Positions 24,498 through 35,353 of a stretch of 64,000 bases of DNA are shown here, in pieces. The notes under the pieces were generated by a model. The model saw nothing but the letters and a program-made list of their open reading frames with translations. It did no database searches and was not told where the DNA came from. This DNA comes from Gonapodya sp. JEL0774 (lineage: Eukaryota; Monoblepharomycota; Monoblepharidomycetes; Monoblepharidales; Gonapodyaceae): contig JADIIX010000088.1 in assembly GCA_027604505.1 (NCBI GenBank), positions 31,676 through 95,675 of the forward strand, in the 5' to 3' direction. The position numbers were made by a program, and so were the translations under genes. Each line of letters begins with the position of its first letter. The first letter of the stretch is position 1.

Positions 24498-26372
24498 TTA
24501 CATCGCAATCAGAAGCTTGCCACTAGTTTTTCCACTCTGGAGATCAGTGTGAGCTTGTGCGGCATCCTTAAGTGGGTAGTGCTGCATTATATTTGAACGG
24601 GCAATCAAAACCACTATAGTCCACATGGAGCAATGAATAATTATCACCTTGTGAATTTTGATAGTCAGCTTTCCTTGGGCAATGAGACCAAACAGCTCTG
24701 TAGCAAGCTTTTGGAACTGCTCCGCAGTTTTCAAGCGGTTGAATAACGTGGGCCTCATCTGTGGTGAATTGCAATGTTGATAAAGCACCGTAACATCGGA
24801 CATTTTGAAGAACACACACCAGTCTGAAGTTTCCTGCGGCCAATTTTGAGAGTGGAACAGGATCCACGGGACCACTGGCATTACTACGGGAAAAAGCAGT
24901 CTGTTGATCGAGTGCGGCTGAACAGCTGCTCCTTTCTGGCCGAACTCACCCGAAAGTTATCAACCAACCTCCTGGTGTTTTCAAGCAAGCCAAGCTTTGA
25001 TCAAAGGTTGTTTTACCGACACCGTCAAATACCGCGTCCACCTGGGAAGCACCCGAGCGAAAGGTGAGTTCAATAACCCAATCCGTCAAACCACCCAAAC
25101 CGCGATCGATTCTTCCAACTCAACGTACACCGTCGCCTTTAGTGATTTCTTTCACTTTCGCCACTACGTCTTCTTTGGTGTAACTGAATGCAGCAATATG
25201 ATAAGGAAATGCTCGCGCGGTAAGCCGACCCTAAAAATGGGCTCACTCTATGACGTAGTCGGCACCCAGCAACTTGACTGAGTCAATCTTCAGAAGGTTA
25301 GAGATTCACCGGTCAACGAATCGCAGAATGATCGGAGTGATCATACAATCTTACCTTGCTTGTGGAGCAAAGACCGATGACGGTTGCACCTAGATGCTTA
25401 CCAACCTGAACCTGCAGTGAGCCCGTTCCACCAGCTGTTCAACAGGTGATAGTAGAGCTGACCAAGAAACCTCACACGTGGGAGCCATCAACGAGAGTAA
25501 CGCACCAGCCGCCCACACGAGGATGGTATCACCTTTCTTGATGGGGCAGTCCTGGGTCAATTGAGTCCATGCCGTCAATCCTGTTTTATTCAAAGCGCTG
25601 AGAGGTGAATGTTGACGCAAGAATTCGCGCTCTCCTCACCTTGCAACAACGATGCCCCTCCGATTTCGTCGGTGATGCCAGCAGGCAAAGTAATCGCGAA
25701 TCCAGCCGGTACAGTAGTGTACTCAGCATAGCTGGATCCTGAAAAGTAGGCGACTCGATCGCCAACCTAAAACGTGCGAACAATCAGAGTTATGTAGATT
25801 AAAATTGCAAGTGTGGTCCGTTCAACAGACACTGACCTTGAACCCAGATTCTTCGCCAACGGCTACCACTGTGCCTGAACCTTCTCTTCCAAGTACAAAA
25901 GCTGTGCGTTGCAGAAAACAGATCCAGGTTTCAATGCACGCAAGTTCAACCACCCATCAGACAGGAAACCCACGCAGTGGAACCGAGTAAAGCCCGGATC
26001 GCTGGTATGTGTCAATGAAGTTCACACCTGCGAAGGCATTTTTCACCAAAATTTGGCCCTTTGCGGGTCTCTGGACTGCCTTGCAGCAAATAATTATTCG
26101 ATGGAGCCAAAGGATGAAGAGTTACAGAATGAAAATCCTGAAATCAGATGCGATAACTTGACAAATTCATCAGTTCAGAAACGCTGACCAGGATGAGGTT
26201 TGTATTGGAGGGCGGAGACATCCCCGGGCTTTTCAATGAGAACAACGGGTGCCTCTGGAGGAATAGACATTGTTCTTCGAGTTGCGGTGAAGGCACGGAG
26301 AGGTGATACTGTAGCGAGATTGAATGTGCGGTAACAAGAACTCGGCCGAATTCTGCACAATAATGAGAACAT
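24498..26372 (-). CDS. NADPH:quinone oxidoreductase (zeta-crystallin type MDR), possible mitochondrial form
   Basis: Medium-chain dehydrogenase/reductase without the zinc sites, reducing quinones with NADPH. Multi-exon on the minus strand. The first ATG, at 26372, gives MFSLLCRIRPSSCYRTFNLA, Arg/Ser/Thr-rich without acids, as in a mitochondrial presequence. A second ATG at 26270 (MSIPPEAPVVLIEKPGDVSA) would give a cytosolic form. Blocks seen are VNFIDTYQRSG, LGREGSGTVVAVG, VGDRVAYFSGSSYAEYTTVP, GLTAWTQL, the nucleotide loop GGTGSLQVQVGKHLGATVIG, YTKEDVVAKVKE and a C-terminus ending SGKTSGKLLIAM. The nucleotide loop is split by an intron. Convergent with Rqc2. Confidence 0.88.
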
Positions 26373-26561
26373 ATGCAAAGTGTGTGTGCACGGATGAAGG
26401 ACTAAGGGGATCCACACCAACTTCATACAAAAGAGCTTTACGAGTGCATTCTTTGTAAGTGATTGAATGATCCCCGGAGTAAATGAAACGACCAAGAGAT
26501 GATATTCAGTGGCTGTTACATCCAGTGGTATGCAATTACCTAATTCTCTGCCAGATTGCAA

Positions 26562-29500
26562 TTAGACTCGGCGATAGTACAAGCAGTATGCCCAACGTGT
26601 CTTAGATGGGGGAAAACTGTGTCAAAATACAATCGTCTCCAGTCGGCACGAAAGAAAAGATAGGCTTACCTTTACAGCTTCTTCCTCAACTTCTTTTACT
26701 GCATCATCATCGAACTCAAACCACCGTCTTTCTGATGAACCCTCGGGTGAACGCTCACAAAACGCGGTATCTGTTGCAAACGACAGGGATGTCAGATGCC
26801 GTTTGACTTGGGAAAAGGCAAAACCCTGAACTCACAGTGCCCGGAATGATTATTACCAAAATGATTTACAACCGCAAATAGCCGGTATCTTGAAGTGGTT
26901 CCCTCCCCCATAAGTTCTGGTGCCAGTCCAATGAAGTCCGCTTCGATTGGGAAATCGATCATTGTCTCAATCTTACGACTGAAACTCATCCCATTTGGAA
27001 GCACATCCCATCTAAATCTCTTCAAATGGATTATAAGAATCTTAGGTAAGCCGTAGAGAGTCATGCGCTTGACCGCGTTCGTCTTCTTGCCGCAACGAGC
27101 ACAATCAACCGCTTCAGCTCCAGTAAGCTCTTCCTCGGAAGTAAAAAGGTCAATACAGTCGAGTAGTGTTGGAACCGGGGGCACGCCTCGTTGTCGCGAA
27201 GATTGCTGGTAGCTGGGAGGGCCCACATGAAACCCATTGGTCCTTACTGGTGCACCTTCAGAATCAGAGTCTTCAGAGTCGGTTTCAGGAATAGGCGCCT
27301 ACCATTATAGGTACAAGCAAACGTGAAAAAGTGACATAGAGAGGAACCAATATTTTGCACTCACGAAAAACTGGTCTTGCTTTTCTCGATAGAAACGACT
27401 TCGCCCTTCCCACCGCCAATCCAAGGAAAGTCTCAAAAATCTTTTAACATGTAGCACTATGCGCTTCGGCCCATTTCCAGACACTTGCTCTTCCTCCAAT
27501 CTTCTGCGATCAGGTCCGCTTGACGACTCATCGTCGGAGGAACTGGGCGATGACTCGAGGGATCGCGTCGCAGTTCCGGTTTCAACCTTTCGGACTACGA
27601 AAGGAGGTGGAAAAGTCTTGGTATCAAAATCGCGGGGAAGTACGTTGTGGTCACTGAGTGCGTGTAGTTCCGAACAGAAATCAATACCAACCACACACGA
27701 AGAGCGCAGAAATTACGAGCTATCACTCACATCAATTTTCCGACGATGGCACGGTAAATTTCTCCCTGCGTATACTCGCCGGCAAGGAAAGATAGTATCA
27801 ACGGGGTTCCGAAGACTTCGATCATATGTGAGTTTGGTCCCTCGGGTCCATGATGCTGGGTGACAACGTAAGAATTGTGAGGACCATGCTCAATTTCATA
27901 GCTTAGTTTGAGTAAAAGAAGAGACATTTACAAGCGGGCGGAAACAAGCTAGGGCTCTTTGCACACTTACGCGACCAGCTCTCGAAGATCTGCGAGCGCT
28001 CTGACCCTCTGACTTTTGTCGAATGTTTTTTGAATGACGTTTCCATTTGGATCCGACTCAGTGATCAGCCATTCGCGCTCGACTTTCACCCGTTTCGAGG
28101 CTCCGTTGACCATTGCTGACTTGGCCATCAATTCCTTCACCTTCTCTTTGATTTCCAGTACCCGCCCCTCTTTCCTCACAAACATCCTTTTTCGTAGCCT
28201 TCTCCTTCCTTCCAAGTCCACGACATAAACGTTGAACTGCAATCTCTCTTCAGGGAGAGGTACCGTGAGGAACATGAATGGGTCGAACTTCATGGATGAT
28301 TTGCCACAGACTTTGCATGTGACTGATGACTTGTAGAGACCTTGAAAATTCTCCACTATGATACTGGAATTCAGCAGTTTGTGATGATTCCAGAACTCCC
28401 TTGACACAATCTGTAGGAAGAACGTAAGGTAAGCACGAGTATCGCCTGCAACACATGCCATACTACTCACAGAGTCAGCAATGCTACCGTCATAGTCGGC
28501 CATTTCCTTTATCTGGCCCTTCATCTTGCCGCCACGTTCATTCAAATCTTCATGGATTGCGTCCAGCAGGAAGGCCATTACCTCTTGAGCATCGTGCTGC
28601 TGGAATACATCTTCGAATAGTGCCCAGGTGCGCTCAAGCGTGTTTATGAACGTTTGAGGAGTCACGGGGGACGAGCTGCTGTTCAGTTGCCGCACGAGAG
28701 CTGCAAATGATTGGACGACCTTGCCAGAGTTTCCCAAGGGATTCGAGGCATTAATATCGTGCTTCCATACATCCGAAGCTAGAAGGTATGGATGAGAAAC
28801 AAAGTTAGGGCACTTCTAACCTAATGGACCGAACACACCCCACGCACCGAGAAAGTAATCCCTCAGTTCAGGGGTACTGCTTAGTGCTTGGACAATGCTG
28901 TTCACGTAACACTATGGAGTTTAATCCAGTTGCGTGAGGAACACGATACTGCGATTAAGGAACAAATTCCACCTTACCGTTTGGCCCATATTGTAAAGTC
29001 CTCGAGGCATCCCGTCCTTCCTACCGCCAACAACAGATCCGATTGCACTACCAAAGAGGGAGGCGATGCCCCCCAAACTCGATGCTTCATATGCTTTCTC
29101 CCTCATTGTGTGCTTTTCGGCGACGACGATACTATCCTCTAAGACTTCTGCGTCCTGACTACCCACAGGACTCAAGACGCTGCGATCAGTGTCTGTGAAT
29201 GGGGGCTCCACGTCATCATCGTGACGTCCGTGATCTGAAGTGGACCGCGATGTCCCAGATGAGGACGAGTCGGGCCAAGCTCCTGGCATCGACACTTTGA
29301 AGGTTGGCTGACGGGAAGGCTGATCGGACAGCGGGGTGTCTGATTTTCGCTGCAAACTAGCGGGGCTAGACGGGTGGGGAGTCCTAGACGCCTTTGACGG
29401 CTCCAGTGATGCTGAACTGGGGGCAGTTTGAGATTCCAAATCGCCAATGCTTGTCTGAACGACGGGGTCAACGTTCGATGTTGTCGCAATCAGGTGATCT

Positions 29501-32153
29501 GAATCAGCGTTCATATGGGAGGACGGTTGTGCGAGGTGATTTCCCGGCGTTGGTGCTCCGAACTCTGTCACAGACATCACATTTGCCGTTTTCGGAAGTT
29601 TTTTCTTCCCTTCTTTTTCCAACATCGTCACGCCCTCAATCTTCTTCACAGCCTCCTCCACATCGAAGTCATCCTTCCTCGACTTCTCAGCTTCCGCGAC
29701 TGCCTTCTTCCCTCCCTTCCCATGTCCTGATTGTTCGCCTCGGTCTTTGTCTTTCTCCCTCTTCTCAAGTGATTCCCAATCTGCACTGCGCGCTTTTTTC
29801 AGCGCAATGAGGATTGTCTTGGGTTGGACGGTAACCTTACTCTGGGACGGCACAATCGCCTCGGCGAGGGTGAGATCGAGTGAGTGGATCGAATCTTGTT
29901 GGAAGAGTACGCCAGGAAAAGTAACACGCAGCTGCAAAACGTCCGCACATCATAGAGTTGACACTAGTCCACTTCAGACGAAACAACGAATTAATAACCC
30001 ACTTTCCTCTCCTCAAACTTGCAATCTACTTGTTCCTCTTTCAAGCCCTTCATGTAAATAGTTACAAAAAACTCTCCTTTTGTTTGGTAGCTGTCATATC
30101 GAAGTCTTGAGGCGGTCCAAGAGTATGAATTGAGTGATGTAAAAATTGGATTGAGTGATCTTCATCATTCGCCGATCTAACGAAGCCTCACTCACTTGTG
30201 CTTGGTTGGCTCTGGCTCCACGCCAATTTTCTTGTAGTACTCTTCCTCCAGTTCTTTTCTGCTCTTCTTCCCTTCCATTTCTTCTGACAGCTTCCCATCT
30301 CCGCCGGAGCCGAGCCCAACAACACCCAAGCCGGCCCGCCGCAGTGGTTGCAAATGCCGGAGGTAGTGACTTATAAAAAGCTTGTTATTGTATTCCATAA
30401 TATCACGAGCTTTGTCAGGAGTCAGTGAAGGACCAGAGTTGGGCTCTGCATTGGGTTGCACAGGGACCGTCTGAAGTCTACCGTTAACAATGCGCCGGCG
30501 AGGACGCCGGTCAGAAGCGGGGGAAGATCCGGTAGAAGCTGATGCAACAGAAAGGGTGTTCGCTCCGTTGACCAATCCATTTGTGACCCCGACTTCTCCC
30601 TTAGTGTCCTTTCCGGTTTCAGTGCCCGTTTGGGCCGCATCTCCGTCCTTGCCATTGCCATCGGGAGATAAATCGACGACTTTCTTCTTTTTGTGTTTCC
30701 TCTTTTTTCTCTTCTCAGTGGACGTTCCACCTGTGACCTCCGCGTCCTCTTCGGATTCCATAGCAGGATTATCTGCAGTTTCACGAGTAATTTGAGCATC
30801 CTCGGACGTTTGAGGTGGACTTTCAGGCGGGTTTGTGACAACAGGAGGTGAGGTTTCTGCAGTGACCGCTTCTGGTATGTCAATTCGCGATTCGGGCAAA
30901 GTCGCGTCCTTGAACTGTGTGTGAGCTGAGTCCCCCTGAATAGAGTCCGCGACAGGGGAGAGCGGAGCGATTGTAGACACAGCACTGTGTGCGGATATTG
31001 ATGCCCCGGCAAATGTTGTGCGGCCGACATCTTCCTCCCGTCCGTGCTGAGGACCATCATCCGGCTTTGCAGTGTCAGCACCGGATCCCGCCGATCCTGA
31101 CCACGAGGCTGAGTCAGCTGCAGCCAGCGTAGCATCGGTAGATGACGAATGGGAAGGAGATGGTGGCGATGGAGGTGAAGGAAAGGATGTTAATTCTGTT
31201 GTGTTTGAAGGGGGGATCGTGGCAAGGAGTGGCAGATTTTCGGATTGGGGGTCTGTAGAGAGCTTGCTGCGTTGCCTTTTATTCTTTTTAGATGAAAGTG
31301 CGGGTTCCACCCGTTCTCCGACTGATGACTGAGGCGCTTTTACAGTTTGTGAGTTGGTTTCGAGGGATATGTTATCCGCCATTTGTATCGGATATGAGGT
31401 GTGAGAAGCCGCATTCTGGGTTTCGAAATACGGTCGAGAATTGCTTTCGGAAATAGAAGGGGGGGTAGCAGCTTTCAAGTCTGGAGGTACATGAGTAGTG
31501 GATGTGGCCTGCGTGTTGCAATTACTGTCTCGGGCAGCGTCTTTGACGGAGTCCGCCTTTAAGCCTGCAGTTGGTAGACCGAATGACTCTTCTTGAAAGA
31601 CCTGTGCAGCCTCCTCAGACAACAACGGGATTCCGAGTTTCCAATCGAGGTCCTCAGAATTCACATCAGATTCTCGTCCACCGTCCACAGTAGGTTCTTG
31701 ATTCCTTGAGCTCTCCAAAGACGGAGAAAAAGGCTCGGCTCCGATACTATGTGACACTGCACCCGGTTTCCGCCGCTTTCTCCGCTTCTTGCGGGTGTCA
31801 GTGCCTTTCGTGTCCATGAGTCCGCCAGTGGATGAGGTCACAGACAACTCAGATTCCCTGAAGGGCACAGTCACCGAATGAGAATGTGTATGCTCAACAG
31901 GTGCAGGATTCGCTCCAGGAGCTTTCGGAGGTGTGCTGAGACGGTTGGGAAGTTTTGGCAGATGGCCCGATCCCGATGGAAGTCCCCGCCCAACGGCCGT
32001 CCCGTCCGCCGTCCCACCTGCTGCCACCTCCGCTGAAGCAGCAGCCTCTGGGTGACTGCCATGAACTCCTGCAGGGCCATTTGTTGCAGGCGAGGGTGCA
32101 ACCTTGGTGGAAGCTGACCGAACGCCAGAGGAACTGCCCTGTTTCCGCGCCAT
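26562..32153 (-). CDS. Ubiquitin-specific protease with long disordered N-terminus and CS (p23-like) domain
   Basis: A deubiquitinase of the USP (C19) family. Eleven phase-consistent exons (32153-30196, 30105-30003, 29931-28978, 28911-28839, 28778-28471, 28410-27971, 27901-27731, 27653-27365, 27298-26836, 26770-26670 and 26600-26562) give 1632 aa. Residues 1 to about 650 are Ser/Thr/Pro-rich and look disordered, with a basic KKRRKRRK-type patch. A CS domain follows (LRYDSYQTKGEFFVTIYMKG ... LIALKKARSADWESLEK), then another disordered linker. The Cys box is GLYNMGQTCYVNS, the first exon joint falling right before the Cys. A QQHDAQE box follows, then a zinc-ribbon CKVCG...CARCGKK, and the His box FGNNHSGHYTAFCE. 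The C-terminus is AYCLYYRRV. CS plus USP recalls animal USP19, which uses CS domains for Hsp90 contact. No MYND finger or membrane anchor is seen. Confidence 0.92.
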
Positions 32154-33630
32154 CGCCCAGACGTCTCAAAAAAAGGGCTTCCAGTAATGTCCACCGCCTA
32201 ATCAAGTTCCGTTTCGGGGGAAACAAGAGTGAGCTCTTCGGAAGCTGGGGACTTAGGTGTTAGAAATCAATGGGGGGAATGGTACCTGTGTGGGCCAGTA
32301 AGACCGAGATTCGAGAAACGACAGAGTTGAAGTTCCTCGGACATGGATCCCAGGCAGACCATTCTTCAGAATATTCTCGTTCGCCGACAAGATTCGTGCA
32401 TTAGTCTGACAATAGATCGGTTTGGAAAAAAACATGCATTCAAATGTGACACGATCCCCTTCGCTCATCAGGCGTTGAAGACACAGCTGCTCGCGCTTTG
32501 GAGTTTCGCAGTGAACGAACGATGGGTGGGCTCAAAATTTGTGGGCGCGGGACCCCACCATAAGTTCCCACGCGAGACTCGATTCTTTCAAATCGCCGTC
32601 ACGCATTCCCGAATCTATCTTTAATCCTCGGCATAAATTGCATGCATGGTATGATACCCCAGATCTACAGTCCTATGAATCATATAAGCAACAACGGTCC
32701 CCAACCTTCTTCACACGGTACAGCCTTCCAATCAAACGGACACCGCTGCAACCAGGAGATGCTAGATGCTCTGGATCAAGATATTTGCCAATGTCAGGTG
32801 ATCGCGAATCAGATACTCTGAGCACCAATTTCTCGAGGTAAGGTCCTGACGATCGTTCGTTCCTTCATCCCCACCACACAGTGTCCTTCTACCAGCACCA
32901 AGCTCTCTTCCCTCTTCCGTGCCCACTCCAACGCTTCTGTCTTCAGATCACCCTGTCCACCGACAGTCCTCCACAAATGATCCCCATAGCCCGGCGTTTC
33001 CCACCTCGGAAAAATAATATACTAGCCAGATCGCCCACCCTGTTGTGCCAAAGCAAGCGGTAGATGGGTATCGATGGGCACGAGCGTTGTAGATGCACTC
33101 CAACAAACTAGAGTATGTAACCACGCGAGGCGGGCGAGATTAAGGGATTCTATGTGGGGTCCTTTCAGTTATGGAGCCGGTAAAGGCCGAGAAGGATCGA
33201 TGCTAGACCACGACGCGGCCGAGAATGTGTCGGCATGTGTGGCGGGTGTGGGGTTAAGGTCGGAGTAGGCAGGGGCGGACGGAGAGGTGGGAGACGATGG
33301 GGATGTGAAAGGCGTTGAGATATGGTACGGAGGCGAGGATTGGACATGTCTATACGTGAGTTTGCTACGCGGGAGGAACCCATCGACCTGGTGTGTAAAG
33401 GAAATGTGCGATCCATAGACCGTCCCATGCGTCTTCTGATTCGTGTCCGATATGAACGGCAAGTTTCTTCTCCGCAGGGCAATAAGTTCTCCCGGAGCGT
33501 AGACGTGTTTGTTGAGTGCCGTGCTCCGGATCCGATTGCTCCAGGCTTGTTTACTAATTCACTTTGCGTCACGAATCCATCCCTCCACTTCCTGGCCGGC
33601 CTACTACTCCCGGCCTACTACTCCCTACCA
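32154..33630. other. Intergenic, no supported gene
   Basis: A 1.5-kb stretch upstream of the USP gene. The plus-strand open frame at 32343-32624 has no recognisable motif and no splice partner. Pyrimidine-rich and poly-C stretches begin at about 33700. It should contain the USP promoter. Confidence 0.45.
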
Positions 33631-33631
33631 G

Positions 33632-33997
33632 TCACGCCCCCCGAGCACTGATCCCTTTTTGAACAAACTTGTCCTCTCCACCGTGGCCGATGCATGTTCC
33701 CCATGCCCTCCCGTTTGTTTGATCGTTGCCACGTACCTTCCCTCCTCCACCCTTCCCCCCTCCATCCCCCCCCCCCCCCCGGCCTGTCCACCCAAACTCA
33801 CCGACCCCTACCATCCCCATCGTTGCCCTCCTCGCCACAATGTTCCCTCCCCTCGGCGGCGGGATCCTTGATTCGTAGAGGAGGTACGCGCCTAGCCCCG
33901 AGAAGGCAGCGGCGCCGGTGAGGCGGCAGGGGAGGCAGTCTTTAGGGGATGATGAGAGAGGTGGAAGGGGTGGGGAGGATGGAGGTGCGGGGGGCAT
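33632..33997 (-). CDS. Small DMAC1-like (distal membrane-arm assembly) protein
   Basis: A short protein of about 72 aa. After a Pro/Ser-rich start (MPPAPPSSPPLPPL) it shows DCLPCRLTGAAAFSGLGAYL, which is the signature of the DMAC1-like family: a CxxC-type pair followed by a hydrophobic helix. In animals the family is tied to assembly of the mitochondrial complex I membrane arm; fungal members are small and poorly studied. Exon 1 (33997-33802) ends at a GTGAGT donor, and the tail can be completed by a 23-nt exon 33654-33632. The second exon is uncertain, as the 147-bp intron is also an open frame. The ATG at 33997 is the first in frame. Confidence 0.6.
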   Translation of the reverse strand: MPPAPPSSPPLPPLSSSPKDCLPCRLTGAAAFSGLGAYLLYESRIPPPRGGNIVARRATMGMVGVGEFGWTGRGGGGDGGGKGGGGKVRGNDQTNGRAWGTCIGHGGEDKFVQKGISARGA

Positions 33998-35353
33998 GGG
34001 GGATGGGGGCAACGGCGATGGTAGAAATGGGGCCGGGAGCCGGATATTTTCTTTTGAAGCCAAAAAGGGAGGGCTCTTGAAGTCAACTTTGATCTACGAC
34101 AACATGCATTTGAGCATCTTACTGGAGCCGGAGACCTTCAAATTACCGTGGAATTTCCAATTCAAAAATGAACGGTATCTTTCTCCACAATGCCATCAGA
34201 ATCCGAACCATTACAATGCACTGGGGTCCCAGTCTGCGTGACACCACAGGTGCGTTGTGCCACCTCCCAACAGAAAGGGACCCATCTACCAGTAAAAATA
34301 TCGATCTCAAGGAGATTCCGAATGCAGAAACGGACAGTCACATATGCGACCAGTGACCTGCTCCACAAACTCCACCATCAGGCACAAAATAAGAAAACTG
34401 TATGTTGTGGGTCTTTCTGATCGTTTTCCGAGTTGCATGGAATGGTCGTCACATGGCTGCAATGTAGAGCCTAGGACCTTGGCGGTAGGCAAACGGCACA
34501 GACTGTCCTGGATGACAGCGGTGATCCGAGTTCCTGGGTAGTAAGAAAGTGACATTGGGCTGCGTGCGGTGTGGTGGGTTGGGCTTGTGGCTTGAAAGTG
34601 AGAAAGCAAATCAACAAAACAGCATCCCATATCCACAGGAAAGAACAATCAGTTGTTTTACACAACCACTCTTCCAATCACATGGCTGGCAACCAGCATG
34701 TAAAGCCGGCTAGTTGCAACTTGCAAGTCATGAATTTGCGTCAAGTGGGAGAAGCTCACGCAATGATGGAGAAGGCTGCATCCACAGAGTTGTGCAGCAA
34801 AAGGTAAAGCCACTCAGAATGCAAGCCCCAAAATACGGTTTAATCTGTCCCAATTTTTGAGAGCATAGAGCCTAATCTCAGATAGCGCACTCACAGAGAT
34901 TGCTAAAAGAATGCCACTTTATGCCTGTACTTCAAAAAATCTTCCAATCCACCTCCACCCCCTGCGGCTTTGGCTCCCTTCATCTGTTCAATTATCACTT
35001 TTGAGCGCAGGTCATTTGGGTAATTCAAGAAACGGGGTAAATGCAGTAGTGTGCATCATGTGAAACAGGGAAACAAATGGAGTCACTTTATTGATTGTTG
35101 CCTGGCCTACTCACCGTTCAGAACAGGATCCTGCTGCCTTGCAGCTTTCTAGTAGAGGTCAGAACGCCTCCTTCCCAATGCAACGCTGAGTCCATGATGA
35201 TGGTGCAAGTGTGATTGAAGGCCAAGTTGTTTTGTGGTAGTGATTTAACAAGCATGGCAGCATGGGTGATTGTGCAAAGAGACACAGTCAGCCTGCAGCT
35301 CCAAGTCAGAATCATAATAGGGACAACTCGATAGTACTTACTTTATGAACTGG
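33998..35353. other. Intergenic, no supported gene
   Basis: Contains only short open frames on both strands without recognisable motifs. No tRNA and no repeat structure were noticed. Confidence 0.4.

Noticed and set aside
28921-32153. Possibility that the 1.96-kb N-terminal frame is a separate gene from the USP
   Set aside because: It has no stop before the donor at 30196, and the next exon completes a CS domain in the right phase. One gene is the simpler reading, though it needs transcript proof.
32343-32624. 93-codon plus-strand frame beginning MDPRQTILQN
   Set aside because: Looks weakly protein-like, but I see no homology, no splice partner and no conserved motif.
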